In this document: one piece after another, positions 36,318 through 46,455 of the stretch
How positions within the stretch are numbered: position 1 is the stretch's first letter
Layout: each line of letters opens with the position of its first letter
Source: Paracoccaceae bacterium
Lineage (GTDB): Bacteria > Pseudomonadota > Alphaproteobacteria > Rhodobacterales > Rhodobacteraceae
Reading direction: 5' to 3'
NCBI GenBank assembly: GCA_018607905.1
Contig: JABBAP010000011.1
Span: forward strand, 96,278-160,277
Length of the DNA: 64,000 nt
Made by a program: the position numbers and the translations under genes
Notes under the pieces: model-generated
Told to the model about the DNA's origin: nothing
The model's input: only the letters and a program-made list of their open reading frames with translations
Database searches by the model: none

Positions 36318-37679
36318 CTAGGCCCGTATCCCGCCGATTTTATCACGCGCCACCCACGCGCTGACGATCAGCGACATAATCAGCCCCAGCGTGACCGAAA
36401 CCGCGATCCCCAGCCACACGCCCAGCGTGCCCATTTCGAACACACGCACGAACAGCCAGATGAACAGCAGCACACCGATGCCTTGGCGGAAAATCCCGAT
36501 CCACAAGGTCCAGATCGGCTTTTGCAACGCTTGCAGAAACGAATTCATCGCAAACAAAACGATGTAAACGGGCAGGATAAACCCATCCACCCGCAGATAC
36601 TGGGCGCCGATACGGATCACCTCTGGATCAGCCGAGAATATCGCCATCAGATAGGGTGCAGCCACCCACAACACCAGCGATCCCGCAAACATCAAGGCCA
36701 CGCCAGCCTTACAACAAAACGCCACTGCCTCGCGGACGCGATCGAAATTCTGCGCCCCATAATTCTGCGCCACAATCGGCAGCAATGCCCCTGTCAGCCC
36801 AAATCCAGGCAACAAGATCAGCTGTTCTACACGCAAGCCAATGCCGTAAGCCGCCACCGCAGACCCGTTAAATTCCTTCAGAAAATACTGCACTACAAAA
36901 CCTGCAATCATCATCACCATCATGGTAAACGCCGTAGGAATGGCCTGCTGGGTGATCTCCCAGATCCACTTGGCACGGGGCGCAAACACCAATTCCTGCG
37001 CATCCGCCATGATGTCCGATTTCATCACCTGCATCAGAATGTACACCATCACACCTGTCTGGCTGATCACTGTGCTGAGCGCGATACCGTTAAAACCGAT
37101 CCCGCCCCAAACACCGGGAATCCCGAAAATCAGCAATGGGTTAAGCACAAGGTTCACAAAAAATGCCGCGATCTGCGCACGCTGCATGGATTTCATATCG
37201 CCCTCAGCGCCCAAAATCCCGTTCGCCCCAAACGCCACGATAAATCCGGGCACAGCCAATAGCAGAACAAAATAATACGCCTCACCCGCATCGCGGTAGG
37301 CACCGGGTGCCGAAATGAGCGCCAACAAGGCAGGCCCCACCAAATAACCAGCGATCCCTAAAATCACCGAAGCAATCACCGCGTAACTGATCCCTTGGCA
37401 CGCAATCCGCTTCGCCTGCCCACCGCGTTTTTCGCCCAGCGCCTTGCCCACCAACGCGCTCATCGCCGAATTCAACCCGAACCCAAACGCCACCATCACA
37501 AAGAAAACCTGAAACGAAACCGCCAGCCCCGCTTGCGCATCGGTCGACAGCATGCCCGCGTAAAACGTATCCACCACGTTATAAAGCGTGGTGAAAACCA
37601 TCCCAATGGCCATCGGAATCGCAAGCGTTCTAAAATGCCCCGAAATCGGCCCCGTCGTCAGGTCCTGCCCTTTTGCCAT
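36318..37679 (-). CDS. MATE-family efflux transporter
   Basis: A 453-residue inner-membrane antiporter with twelve hydrophobic helices in two halves. It begins GPISGHFRTLAIPMAIGMVF, with NVVDTFYAGMLS in the first helix pair, typical of NorM-like MATE exporters. The frame is open 115 codons upstream, but AAGGAGA six bases before the ATG at 37679 fixes the start. It is likely an exporter of cationic drugs or metabolites driven by Na+ or H+. Confidence 0.92.
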   Translation of the reverse strand: MAKGQDLTTGPISGHFRTLAIPMAIGMVFTTLYNVVDTFYAGMLSTDAQAGLAVSFQVFFVMVAFGFGLNSAMSALVGKALGEKRGGQAKRIACQGISYAVIASVILGIAGYLVGPALLALISAPGAYRDAGEAYYFVLLLAVPGFIVAFGANGILGAEGDMKSMQRAQIAAFFVNLVLNPLLIFGIPGVWGGIGFNGIALSTVISQTGVMVYILMQVMKSDIMADAQELVFAPRAKWIWEITQQAIPTAFTMMVMMIAGFVVQYFLKEFNGSAVAAYGIGLRVEQLILLPGFGLTGALLPIVAQNYGAQNFDRVREAVAFCCKAGVALMFAGSLVLWVAAPYLMAIFSADPEVIRIGAQYLRVDGFILPVYIVLFAMNSFLQALQKPIWTLWIGIFRQGIGVLLFIWLFVRVFEMGTLGVWLGIAVSVTLGLIMSLIVSAWVARDKIGGIRA

Positions 37680-37781
37680 GATGGTCTCCTTTATCGCTCC
37701 CACAGGCGTGACACGTCCAAACCCGCCTGTCACGCCCGAAAGCGACTTGACGCAAACCGCACACGCAGGCATCACGCGCCT

Positions 37782-38114
37782 ATGCTGATATACAAAATAT
37801 TCCGAACCGACGAATGGGCCGACATGCAGGCCAATGGCGAAACGCAGGGCGCACCGATTGATCTGTCCGACGGCTTTGTACATTTTTCCACCGCTGAACA
37901 AGCGCGTGAAACGGCGGACAAGCACTTCACGGACGCAACGGGCCTTTGGTTGATCGCTGCTGAAACCAACAAAATGGCGACCCTGAAATGGGAAATCTCT
38001 CGCGGCGGCGCTGAATTCCCCCACCTATTTGAAACGTTCAAAATGGATCACGTCGTCTGGGCCAAAGAATTGCCGCTTGGCGATGACGGCCACATCTTCC
38101 CAGACCTGTCATGA
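37782..38114 (+). CDS. DUF952 family protein
   Basis: A 110-residue soluble protein of the DUF952 family, showing [12 protein letters not shown] near the start and [19 protein letters not shown], the family hallmark, near residue 31. Its stop overlaps the pyrD start by 4 bp, and this pairing with pyrD is widely seen. The biochemical role is unknown. The frame is open far upstream but that part is antisense to the MATE gene. Confidence 0.9.
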   Translation: MLIYKIFRTDEWADMQANGETQGAPIDLSDGFVHFSTAEQARETADKHFTDATGLWLIAAETNKMATLKWEISRGGAEFPHLFETFKMDHVVWAKELPLGDDGHIFPDLS

Positions 38115-39178
38115 AACTCACAGAACGTCTCGCGCTCGCGGCCCTGTTTCGCCTTGATCCAGAGCTCGGCCACACGATCGCAATCAAGGCGCTGCAATCG
38201 GGCCTCACCCCCAAACCCGGCCCCGTCACATCGCCCCGTTTGCGCACAACACTCGCAGGCCTATACCTACCCAACCCTGTCGGCCTCGCCGCTGGTTTTG
38301 ATAAAAACGCCACCGCGCTCAAACCGCTCTTGCAAACAGGTTTCGGCTTTATCGAGGCAGGTGCCGCGACCCCGCTGCCGCAAGCAGGCAACGACAAACC
38401 CCGCCTGTTCCGCCTGCGCGAAGATCGCGCCTCGATCAACCGGTTCGGCTTCAACAATGAAGGGGCCGTGGCAATCGCTCAGCGCCTTGCCAACCGTCCA
38501 AAAACAGGCATCGTCGGCCTAAACCTCGGGGCAAATAAAACCGCCATTGACCGCGCCGCCGATTTCGCATCTGTGCTAAAAACTTGCGGCGCGTACGTGG
38601 ATTTCGCCACCGTCAACGTGTCCTCCCCCAACACCGAACGCTTGCGCGATTTACAAGGCAAAGCCGCGCTTTCCGCCCTGCTCGCAGGGGTGATGGATGT
38701 GCGCGCGACCCTGCCAAAACACATCCCGATATTCCTGAAAATCGCGCCAGACCTCACCCCAGATGAACTCGCTGATATCGCTGACGTTGCCCGTACCTCA
38801 AACCTCGATGCGATCATCACAACCAACACAACCCTGTCACGTGACGGGTTAACCAGCCCTGATCGCGGCGAAATGGGCGGCCTCGCAGGCCAACCGCTGT
38901 TTGAAAAATCCACCCGCATCCTTGCGCAACTTCACACGTTGACGGGTGGCGAAATCCCCTTGATCGGCGTTGGTGGCATCGGCTCGGCGGAACAAGCCTA
39001 CGCCAAAATCCGCGCAGGCGCGTCCGCCGTGCAACTCTATACCGCGCTGGTTTACGGCGGCCTTTCGCTCGCCGCAGATATCGCAATAGGCCTCGACAAG
39101 CTACTCGAACGGGACGGCTTTGCAACCGTCACCGATGCCGTTGGTACCGACACAGATCGCTGGCTCAACCAGCCTTAA
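38111..39178 (+). CDS. pyrD: dihydroorotate dehydrogenase (quinone), class 2
   Basis: A 355-residue membrane-associated flavoenzyme that oxidises dihydroorotate to orotate with ubiquinone. The N-terminal helices that bind membrane and quinone are present, and the catalytic serine lies in [18 protein letters not shown]-contact segments include TNTTLSRDG and [12 protein letters not shown]. It is co-translated with the DUF952 gene. It is the second pyrimidine locus in the window after pyrB. Confidence 0.96.
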   Translation: MKLTERLALAALFRLDPELGHTIAIKALQSGLTPKPGPVTSPRLRTTLAGLYLPNPVGLAAGFDKNATALKPLLQTGFGFIEAGAATPLPQAGNDKPRLFRLREDRASINRFGFNNEGAVAIAQRLANRPKTGIVGLNLGANKTAIDRAADFASVLKTCGAYVDFATVNVSSPNTERLRDLQGKAALSALLAGVMDVRATLPKHIPIFLKIAPDLTPDELADIADVARTSNLDAIITTNTTLSRDGLTSPDRGEMGGLAGQPLFEKSTRILAQLHTLTGGEIPLIGVGGIGSAEQAYAKIRAGASAVQLYTALVYGGLSLAADIAIGLDKLLERDGFATVTDAVGTDTDRWLNQP

Positions 39179-39936
39179 TCGACAAGGCTCCAATGCCCAA
39201 ACTCGTCGCGCACAGGCGGCACACCCGACACGCCAATCCCGACGTAGCCGCTGCTATCAACCAACGCGCCGTCAACCAGCTGCAACTCCAACGTGGTGTA
39301 ACGCCGCTTCCACAACCACTCGCGGTGCGCCACATCTTCGAGCCCATCACCGGGCAGCACCTCATCGGTGAACCCCAGAAAATACAGCGTAAACCCAAAG
39401 CCCACGACAGGCTGCACAGACAGCAATTTCATCCCCATCTGATCGCGGTAAATCGCCAGCGCACCAGCCAGATCATTTGTGCGCAAGGTGACCTGCGCAA
39501 CCCGCGCACCACCCCCCAGCACCGCGTCACGATCCCCAGCATCCACAGGCCGATTGCTTTCAAAATCATGCTGCAACAATTCAATCTGATACCCCGCAGG
39601 GTCGGCCAAATGGCTCATATAGCCAATATCCTGAAACTGCTTTGGCTCACTCACCTCAACACCACGGCCCCGCAATTGCGCCACCGCCATATCCACATTT
39701 GGCAGCGTAATCCCAATCTTCCAATACCGATCCGCACGGCTTTGCACGCCTGCCGCACCACGGCGTAAAACAACGTCAGCATCTTCACCCCAGTAGCCAA
39801 CACGCACAAAATCCGCGCCACGCGAACGCACATCCATGCCCAAAACATCACAATAAAACGCGGCTAACGCCTCAGGTTCTTCCACCCTCAATTCAACAAA
39901 TGCCAACCCCAGTTTCTTTTGTCCCAAAATACTCAT
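39175..39936 (-). CDS. VOC-family (glyoxalase-like) protein
   Basis: A 253-residue protein made of two vicinal-oxygen-chelate modules (about 10-125 and 140-250), as in extradiol dioxygenase- and glyoxalase-type proteins. The first module has [22 protein letters not shown] and ends with [11 protein letters not shown]. Reaction unknown. It is the last gene of a leftward cluster with a MATE transporter and two thioesterases. The first eight codons overlap a motif shared with the 46.4-46.6 kb intergenic region. Confidence 0.82.
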   Translation of the reverse strand: MSILGQKKLGLAFVELRVEEPEALAAFYCDVLGMDVRSRGADFVRVGYWGEDADVVLRRGAAGVQSRADRYWKIGITLPNVDMAVAQLRGRGVEVSEPKQFQDIGYMSHLADPAGYQIELLQHDFESNRPVDAGDRDAVLGGGARVAQVTLRTNDLAGALAIYRDQMGMKLLSVQPVVGFGFTLYFLGFTDEVLPGDGLEDVAHREWLWKRRYTTLELQLVDGALVDSSGYVGIGVSGVPPVRDEFGHWSLVD

Positions 39937-39937
39937 C

Positions 39938-41269
39938 CTACCGATCCGCCGCGCGTTCCAACGCTGGATATCGAACCGCCAACGTCACCCCACGCGCCAC
40001 AAAGAAAATAATCAGCGCCGCCCACAACCCGTGATTTCCATAGGGTTCCAGCAGCATCCAAACGCTGACCCAGTAAATCACAAACGACACCAGCATCATA
40101 TTTCGCATGTCTTTGGTCCGCGTTGCCCCGATGAAAATCCCGTCCAGCATCCAGGATGGCCCACCCAAAAATGGCGCCAGCACCATCCAGAACAAATACT
40201 CCCGTGCCAGCGCCTGCACGTCGGGCGCTTTGGTCATCACATCAATCAACCAGCCGCCCGCAAACGCAAAGAACGTCGTCAGGATCACAATCACCACCGC
40301 ACCCCAGAAACTCGTCAGCAAAACACTGCGCCGCAATCGGCCACGATCTTTTGCGCCCAGCGCCTGCCCAATCAACGCCTCGGCGGCAAAGGCGAAACCG
40401 TCCATTCCATGGGCGGTGATAAACAGAAACTGGATCAAAACCTGATTGGCCGCCAGCGTGGTATCATCAAACGCCGAGCCTAAAAACAGGAACGACACAA
40501 AACATATTTCCAACAGCACAGACCGGATCATGATGTCGCTGTTCACCATCGCCATCCGCTTCAGGATCACCCGATCAAACACCACCGCCCAGTTTTTCCA
40601 GTACTCGCCCTTAAACCCGTCGCGCACCAACCACAGCCCAACGCCCAGCCCTGACACCTCGGCAATCACCGTCGCAATCGCAACGCCTTCAACGCCCCAA
40701 CCCAGCCCCAGCACAAACCACAGATCGAGCACAATATTCACGCCGTTCATCCACAACTGCAACACCAGCACCGCCTTGGTGCGTTCATGGGCCACCAACC
40801 AGCCCGTCAGCCCATAAATCGCAATCGCCGCAGGGCCGCTCCATATCCGAATTTGCAGATAATCATATGCGAGGCTTTCGACCTCAGCGCTTGCAGGAGC
40901 CAGTTGAAACGCAGCCCAGAATATCGGCACTTGCAGAACAACCATCGCAGCCCCCGCCGCCAGCCCGATCATCAAGCCGCGCACCAACAGCGCGCACACC
41001 TCGCCGTGGTCCCGCGCGCCGAGCGCCTGCGCCGTCAGCCCAGCCGTTCCCATCCGTAGGAATCCAAACACCCAGTAAATCGCCGTTAGGATAATCGCGC
41101 CAATGCCTACCGCTCCAATCGGCGCGGCCAGCCCCATCTGCCCCACAACACCCGTGTCAACAGCACCCAAAATCGGCACCGTCGCATTTGAAATCACGAT
41201 GGGAACAGCCACGTTCAAAACGCGGCGATGGGTCAACGCGGCCCTCGGGGTTTGGGCGGCGTTATTCAT
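39938..41269 (-). CDS. MATE-family efflux transporter, DinF type
   Basis: A 443-residue membrane protein with twelve helices, beginning RRVLNVAVPIVISNATVPILGAVD... in the style of DinF-like MATE proteins (PILGAVDTGVVG is the diagnostic first pair). It overlaps the upstream thioesterase by 8 bp and lies one base upstream of the VOC gene. Its substrate is unknown. It is only distantly similar to the other MATE protein in the window. Confidence 0.88.
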   Translation of the reverse strand: MNNAAQTPRAALTHRRVLNVAVPIVISNATVPILGAVDTGVVGQMGLAAPIGAVGIGAIILTAIYWVFGFLRMGTAGLTAQALGARDHGEVCALLVRGLMIGLAAGAAMVVLQVPIFWAAFQLAPASAEVESLAYDYLQIRIWSGPAAIAIYGLTGWLVAHERTKAVLVLQLWMNGVNIVLDLWFVLGLGWGVEGVAIATVIAEVSGLGVGLWLVRDGFKGEYWKNWAVVFDRVILKRMAMVNSDIMIRSVLLEICFVSFLFLGSAFDDTTLAANQVLIQFLFITAHGMDGFAFAAEALIGQALGAKDRGRLRRSVLLTSFWGAVVIVILTTFFAFAGGWLIDVMTKAPDVQALAREYLFWMVLAPFLGGPSWMLDGIFIGATRTKDMRNMMLVSFVIYWVSVWMLLEPYGNHGLWAALIIFFVARGVTLAVRYPALERAADR

Positions 41270-41771
41270 CCACGATCAGTTGCGGCATCAGGAAATGCCC
41301 TGTGGCTTGCGCGTACAACTTGCTGCGATTATCCTGCCATGCCTCGACGTGCACTGACGCGTAGCGCCGACCAGACCGATTAACCCGCGCCCGCGCATAA
41401 CAATCGCGCGGCAAACCAGATCGCAAATAATCAACGGTGAAATCAATCGTCTTGGGCAATCGCAAATATCCCGCGCCCTGAATGGCCGCCACATCCGCGC
41501 TGCCCTCTTCCAACGCACCCCAGGCCCGCTGCCAGGACAATTCAATCAGCGCGGCAATTTCCAGAAAAGACGCGGTCGCGCCGCCGTGAATCGCGGGAAG
41601 CACAGGATTGCCGATAATCTTGGGGTCAAACGCCATCACGGCGGTTAATTCATCGCCGCGCCGATCAAAGGACACGCCCATGAATGAAATATAGGGCACG
41701 CTCTCGACCAACAGTTTTAACGCGCCATCACGGCGTTCTTTTACCACTTGCAAGGGTTCTGGCCGCTTCAT
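41262..41771 (-). CDS. PaaI-family hotdog thioesterase, copy 1
   Basis: A 169-residue hotdog-fold acyl-CoA thioesterase of the PaaI group. It has PAIHGGATASFLEIAAL as the catalytic helix region and TIDFTVDYLRSG as the central strand. It overlaps the upstream thioesterase by 4 bp and the MATE gene by 8 bp. Acyl substrate unknown. The location next to a divergent beta-oxidation operon is suggestive. Confidence 0.87.
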   Translation of the reverse strand: MKRPEPLQVVKERRDGALKLLVESVPYISFMGVSFDRRGDELTAVMAFDPKIIGNPVLPAIHGGATASFLEIAALIELSWQRAWGALEEGSADVAAIQGAGYLRLPKTIDFTVDYLRSGLPRDCYARARVNRSGRRYASVHVEAWQDNRSKLYAQATGHFLMPQLIVDE

Positions 41772-42217
41772 GCTGCATCCTTTGCAAATGGGGAAAACGT
41801 AAACGCGCCTGTCGCGCTGGCCACAGGGTTTTCGCGATCCCCGTCATGGGCAAAGGCGCGCACAAACGCCACCGTTCGCGTCGCACGGTAGACTTCGGCC
41901 TCTGCAACAATGCGTTCACCCACCTTGGCAGGGCGCATGTAATCAATCCGCAAATCTATCGTCGCCGTCGGCTTCCCGCTCTCAGGATGCAAAGAAACCG
42001 CCAGCCCACAACAGGTGTCCAGCAACGCAGAAACCGCGCCGCCATGCACCACACCGGTTTCAGGGTCGCCGATAATCCGTTTGTCATAGGGCATCGACAT
42101 CGCAGCCGACGACACGTTCATGCTGTCCAACTTAATATCAAGTGCGGCGCAAAACGGCAGCGCCTTGATAAATTGCGCCGCAATCTTCTCTCGTTGCTGT
42201 TGGGGTATCTCAGACAT
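41768..42217 (-). CDS. PaaI-family hotdog thioesterase, copy 2
   Basis: A 149-residue hotdog thioesterase with TGVVHGGAVSALLDTCCGLAV and TIDLRIDYMRPA in the standard PaaI order. It is first in the leftward thioesterase-MATE-VOC cluster and transcribed divergently from the MerR/beta-oxidation operon. The start at 42217 has AAGGTGG before it; a TTG start 13 codons upstream is less likely. Confidence 0.87.
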   Translation of the reverse strand: MSEIPQQQREKIAAQFIKALPFCAALDIKLDSMNVSSAAMSMPYDKRIIGDPETGVVHGGAVSALLDTCCGLAVSLHPESGKPTATIDLRIDYMRPAKVGERIVAEAEVYRATRTVAFVRAFAHDGDRENPVASATGAFTFSPFAKDAA

Positions 42218-42440
42218 CGAACACGCCACCTTATTTTTTAGCATCCCTTGCCCCAATCAATAGGGAGCAATCGGCGACAGGCACAACCCCAAACCCGCAA
42301 CTTTCCGCCGCTTACCCCTTGCCCAAACGGAATGCAGACACAAGTTGTTGTTTTGCTGTGCGAAACGCTGTTTCATATTGCAACCCGCCACAGGTTTGCT
42401 AGGCTTGCCCTAAACCACCCCTAATTACGGAATGCTCGGA

Positions 42441-42821
42441 ATGCCCGGCGACCGCCTTACACTCAAAGAAATGTGCTCCAAGTTCAACGTGACAACGCGA
42501 ACTTTGCGCTATTACGAATACATCGAACTGCTGTTTCCCGAAAAGGAAGGCCGCACACGATACTATGGTTCAACCGAATTTGCCCGCATGGAGCTTATCC
42601 TGCGCGGCAAACGCTGGGGTTTCTCGCTCGAAGAAATCCGCCAGTGGCTGGAAATGTACGACAAAGAAGACCAATCAACCCAGCTCGAAACGCTGCTCGA
42701 AATGGCGCAACGACAGCTTGGCGCGCTCGAATCGCAGTACACAGAACTGGGTGAAACCCTGATTGATCTGCGTGAAATGCGCGATCGCACCTTAGATCGA
42801 ATAAAAAACGTAAAAAAATAG
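42441..42821 (+). CDS. MerR-family regulator 1 of beta-oxidation locus
   Basis: A 126-residue regulator with a MerR-type winged helix (LTLKEMCSKFNVTTRTLRYYE) and a C-terminal coiled coil without metal-binding cysteines. It aligns along its whole length with the second MerR 139 bp downstream, and that alignment supports the Met at 42441 over one three codons earlier. Such MerR proteins (LiuR-like) control acyl-CoA degradation genes. It may sense an acyl-CoA or related intermediate. Confidence 0.82.
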   Translation: MPGDRLTLKEMCSKFNVTTRTLRYYEYIELLFPEKEGRTRYYGSTEFARMELILRGKRWGFSLEEIRQWLEMYDKEDQSTQLETLLEMAQRQLGALESQYTELGETLIDLREMRDRTLDRIKNVKK

Positions 42822-42870
42822 CAAGAAATTTCCCTTGTTTATCAGGGGGTTCTTCGTTACGTCACGTCTC

Positions 42871-42886
42871 TTTACGTTTACGTCAT
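42871..42886. promoter_or_regulatory. LiuR-like operator candidate A
   Basis: TTTACGTTTACGTCAT fits the imperfect palindrome TTKACGT-NN-ACGTMAA described for LiuR-type MerR regulators. It lies 90 bp before the second MerR gene. Protein assignment is inference. Confidence 0.5.
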
Positions 42887-42911
42887 GGTGCTTTCCTTGA
42901 AATGCGCTAAG

Positions 42912-42927
42912 TTGACGTACACGTAAG
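42912..42927. promoter_or_regulatory. LiuR-like operator candidate B
   Basis: TTGACGTACACGTAAG is a second near-palindrome of the same type, 41 bp downstream of candidate A and 34 bp before the second MerR start. TTGACG could double as a -35 element, which is how MerR activators normally bind. Confidence 0.55.
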
Positions 42928-42960
42928 CTTCAGTTTGAAAAATCTGTGTAGAGGTACACC

Positions 42961-43359
42961 ATGACCGAAGATCGCAAGACCATTCGCAATATGTGCGAAG
43001 AATTTGACGTAACACCGCGCACATTGCGGTTTTATGAAGCCAAAGAACTGATCTCGCCAAAGCGCGATGGTCAAAAACGCCTGTACGGCAAACGCTCGCA
43101 AGCACGCCTTAAGCTGATCTTGCAGGGCAAACGCTTTGGCTTTTCGCTCGAAGAGATCCGCCAATTGCTTGATCTGTATTACATCGGCGATCAGCAACAC
43201 ACCCAGCTGACCAAGACCTATGACCTTGCTGTCGAACGGCTTGCGGCCATGAAACAGCAACGTGCTGAACTTGATACCACCATTTACGAGTTTGAAAAGC
43301 AACTCAAATGGGGTGCCGATTTCATCACTGAAACTTTCGCACAAGAAGCGGCTGAATAG
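42961..43359 (+). CDS. MerR-family regulator 2 of beta-oxidation locus
   Basis: A 132-residue MerR-family protein (KTIRNMCEEFDVTPRTLRFYE, then RLYGKRSQARLKLILQGKRFGFSLEEI), a paralogue of the gene just upstream, with a longer C-terminal helix. No metal-ligand cysteines are present in the effector region, so a small organic or acyl-CoA effector is more likely. It stands 45 bp before the acyl-CoA dehydrogenase gene and behind two palindromic operator candidates. Autoregulation is plausible. Confidence 0.85.
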   Translation: MTEDRKTIRNMCEEFDVTPRTLRFYEAKELISPKRDGQKRLYGKRSQARLKLILQGKRFGFSLEEIRQLLDLYYIGDQQHTQLTKTYDLAVERLAAMKQQRAELDTTIYEFEKQLKWGADFITETFAQEAAE

Positions 43360-43404
43360 CCCGCTAATTCCACGCTCCAACACAAGACCCCGAGGAACAT
43401 CCCG

Positions 43405-45180
43405 ATGCCAACATACGCCGCTCCAACCAAAGACATGTCCTTTGTTTTGCACGAACTGCTAAACGTCGATACATCCGACGTGCCAGGCTACGACGATCTG
43501 TCGCCCGATTTCACATCTGCAATCCTCGAAGAAGCCGGTAAAATCACGGGCGAGGTTTTGGCCCCCCTAAACGCAGTGGGCGACAAAGAAGGCTGTACCT
43601 TGGAAAACGGCGTTGTGCGCACGCCAACAGGGTTCAAAGCCGCGTTCGATCAATTCCGCGAAGCAGGCTGGACAGGTATTTCCTCAGAACCAGAATTTGG
43701 CGGCCAAGGCATGCCCTACATCATGGGCATGGCGGTTTCCGAAATGGTATCTTCGGCCAACCAAGCCTTTGGCATGTACGGCGGTCTGACAAACGGCGCT
43801 TACGCGTCAATTTTGGCCCACGGCACGCAAGCGCAAAAAGAAACCTACCTGCCAAACATGGTGTCTTGTGAATGGACAGGCACGATGAACCTGACCGAAC
43901 CACACTGCGGCACCGATTTGGGCCTGATGCGCACCAAAGCAGAACCACAGGGCGACGGCTCGTTCAAACTCTCTGGCCAGAAAATCTTTATCTCGGCTGG
44001 CGAACACGACATGGCCGACAACATCATCCACTTGGTACTGGCGAAAATCGTCGGCGGCCCAGAGGGCATCAAAGGTGTTTCCCTGTTTATCGTGCCAAAA
44101 TTCATGGTCAACGAAGACGGCTCCCTTGGCGCGCGCAACGGCGTTGCTGTTGGCTCGATCGAGGAAAAAATGGGCATCCACGGTAATTCCACCTGCGTGA
44201 TGAACTACGATGGCGCAACGGGCTATTTGCTTGGCGACGAGCACAAAGGCATGCGTGCGATGTTCACCATGATGAACCACGCCCGACTTGGTGTTGCGAT
44301 GCAGGGTTTGGCACAGGCCGAAGCCGCCTACCAAAACGCGGTGATCTACGCCAAAGACCGCTTGCAGGGTCGCGCAGTCACAGGCACAGAATTCCCAGAC
44401 AAACCGGCCGATCCCCTGATCGTTCACCCAGATATCCGACGTTCCCTGATGGATCAAAAATCATTCTGTGAAGGCGCACGCGCATTTGTGTACTGGGGCG
44501 CGATGATGATCGACCAAGCCCACGAAAGCGACGACAAAGACGCCGATGGACTGATTTCCCTGCTCACGCCCGTGCTCAAAGGCTTCCTCACAGACAAAGG
44601 CTACGACATGACCGTCCAAGCCCAACAGGTCTACGGTGGTCACGGCTACATCGAGGAATGGGGCATGTCCCAATTCACCCGCGATGCCCGTATCGCCATG
44701 ATCTATGAAGGCGCAAACGGCGTTCAAGCCCTTGATCTGGTGGGTCGTAAACTGGCCCAAGACGGCGGCAAACACGTCATGGCATTCTTCGATCTGGTGA
44801 AAAACTTCATCGGCGAAAACAAAGACAATGAAGCCCTCGCAGATTTCATCGAGCCGTTGAAAAACGCTTCCAAAGATCTGCAAGCCGCATCGATGTATTT
44901 CATGCAAAACGGTATGAAAAACCCGAACCATGCGCTCGCAGGTTCAAATGATTTCATGCACATGTTTGGTCATGTTTGCATGGGCCTGATGTGGGCCCGC
45001 ATGGCAAAGGCCGCTACGTCCGCCCTTGACGCTGGCACTGATGATCCAGATTTCTACACCAACAAACTGATCACAGGGCGCTACTACATGGCGCGTCAAT
45101 TGCCAGCCACAGGCATGCACCTCGCACGCATCCAATCTGGCGCAGACACTGTTATGGGCCTGAACGCCGAGGCGTTCTAA
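43405..45180 (+). CDS. long-form acyl-CoA dehydrogenase (DmdC/FadE-like)
   Basis: A 591-residue FAD enzyme catalysing alpha,beta-dehydrogenation of acyl-CoA. The extended N- and C-terminal parts are as in the DmdC (methylmercaptopropionyl-CoA dehydrogenase) and bacterial long-chain groups. FAD-contact regions are [13 protein letters not shown] and HGYIEEWG. The catalytic base is Glu435 in [17 protein letters not shown]. It is the first enzyme of the MerR-controlled operon. The operon suggests fatty acid oxidation, but a DmdC-like substrate cannot be excluded. Confidence 0.9.
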   Translation: MPTYAAPTKDMSFVLHELLNVDTSDVPGYDDLSPDFTSAILEEAGKITGEVLAPLNAVGDKEGCTLENGVVRTPTGFKAAFDQFREAGWTGISSEPEFGGQGMPYIMGMAVSEMVSSANQAFGMYGGLTNGAYASILAHGTQAQKETYLPNMVSCEWTGTMNLTEPHCGTDLGLMRTKAEPQGDGSFKLSGQKIFISAGEHDMADNIIHLVLAKIVGGPEGIKGVSLFIVPKFMVNEDGSLGARNGVAVGSIEEKMGIHGNSTCVMNYDGATGYLLGDEHKGMRAMFTMMNHARLGVAMQGLAQAEAAYQNAVIYAKDRLQGRAVTGTEFPDKPADPLIVHPDIRRSLMDQKSFCEGARAFVYWGAMMIDQAHESDDKDADGLISLLTPVLKGFLTDKGYDMTVQAQQVYGGHGYIEEWGMSQFTRDARIAMIYEGANGVQALDLVGRKLAQDGGKHVMAFFDLVKNFIGENKDNEALADFIEPLKNASKDLQAASMYFMQNGMKNPNHALAGSNDFMHMFGHVCMGLMWARMAKAATSALDAGTDDPDFYTNKLITGRYYMARQLPATGMHLARIQSGADTVMGLNAEAF

Positions 45181-45216
45181 TCCAAAAGCGCTCGCAGAAG
45201 CGTTCTAAACACCTTC

Positions 45217-45238
45217 GGGGCGGCGACACAGCCGCCCC
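45217..45238 (+). terminator. GC-rich intergenic hairpin
   Basis: GGGGCGGC and GCCGCCCC form a perfect 8-bp stem with loop GACACA between the two dehydrogenase genes. There is no T run, so it is more likely an mRNA-stabilising or processing hairpin than a terminator. Confidence 0.5.
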
Positions 45239-45264
45239 AAACTGAATTCTAAGGGAGCTGCCAT

Positions 45265-46419
45265 ATGACCATTCAAAACCTGAATTCCGCGTGGATGACA
45301 GACGAGCACAAGATGCTCGAAGAGATGACAACAAACTTCATCACCACCGAATGGGCGCCAAAGTTCGAAAAATGGCGCAAACAGGGTGAAATGGATCGCG
45401 ATACTTGGGCACAAGCAGGCGAACTTGGCCTCCTTTGCCCCTCTATCCCAGAAGAATACGGCGGCGTCGGTGGTGATTTCGGCCACGAAGCAGCAATCCT
45501 GATGGCAGGCTCCCGCCTCAACCTCGCCTCTTGGGGCCACGGCATTCACTCGGGCATCGTGTCCCACTACATCCTGAAATGCGGCACCGAAGATCAGAAA
45601 AAACGTCTGTTGCCGAAAATGATTTCTGGCGAACTTGTCGGCGCGCTCGCCATGTCCGAACCCGCTGCAGGCTCCGACGTGCAAGGCATCAAAAGCCGCG
45701 CCGTAAAAGACGGCAACAATTACAAAATGTCAGGTTCCAAAACCTTTATCACCAACGGCCAACACGCCAACCTGATCCTTGTCGCTGCCAAAACCGACCC
45801 AACCCAAGGCTCCAAGGGCACCTCCCTGATGATCTTGGAAACAGACGGCGCAGACGGTTTCACACGGGGTCGCAACCTCGATAAAATCGGCATGAAGGCG
45901 GCGGATACCTCGGAGCTGTTCTTTGACAACGTCGAAATCCCACCTGAAAATCTGCTCGGCGGCGAAGAAGGCCGTGGCTTTTACCAAATGATGCAACAAC
46001 TGCCCCAAGAACGCCTGATCATCGGCTGCGGTGCCGTCGGCGCAATGGAAGGCGCGGTCGCCACCACGGTTGAATATTGCAAGGAACGCCAAGCGTTCGG
46101 CAAATCCATCATCGAGTTCCAAAACACCCGCTTCAAACTGGTGGAATGCACCACAAAAACGCAAGTGGCGCGCGCCTACCTCGACACCTGCATCGCCGCG
46201 CACCTACGCGGTGAACTGACGGTTGAGCAGGCCGCAATGTCCAAATACTGGCTCACGGACACTCAAGGAGAAGTGCTCGACGAGTGCTTGCAACTCCACG
46301 GCGGCTACGGCTTCATGATGGAATATGCCATCGGCGAAATGTGGACCGACGCGCGCGTCCAACGCATTTACGGCGGAACAAACGAAATCATGAAAGAGCT
46401 GGCAGGCCGCTCGCTTTAA
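45265..46419 (+). CDS. acyl-CoA dehydrogenase, LCAD-like catalytic layout
   Basis: A 384-residue acyl-CoA dehydrogenase. The usual C-terminal YEGT motif reads YGGTNEIM, so the common catalytic Glu is missing there. Glu262 in AVGAMEGAV aligns instead with the base of long-chain and isovaleryl-type enzymes, so it is probably active. FAD-contact segments [11 protein letters not shown] and KTFITNG are intact. The ribosome site is AGGGAG. It likely covers a chain-length range different from the first dehydrogenase. Confidence 0.9.
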   Translation: MTIQNLNSAWMTDEHKMLEEMTTNFITTEWAPKFEKWRKQGEMDRDTWAQAGELGLLCPSIPEEYGGVGGDFGHEAAILMAGSRLNLASWGHGIHSGIVSHYILKCGTEDQKKRLLPKMISGELVGALAMSEPAAGSDVQGIKSRAVKDGNNYKMSGSKTFITNGQHANLILVAAKTDPTQGSKGTSLMILETDGADGFTRGRNLDKIGMKAADTSELFFDNVEIPPENLLGGEEGRGFYQMMQQLPQERLIIGCGAVGAMEGAVATTVEYCKERQAFGKSIIEFQNTRFKLVECTTKTQVARAYLDTCIAAHLRGELTVEQAAMSKYWLTDTQGEVLDECLQLHGGYGFMMEYAIGEMWTDARVQRIYGGTNEIMKELAGRSL

Positions 46420-46455
46420 CATTCAACGGGATCAAAAGACGAAACCATGGATTTT

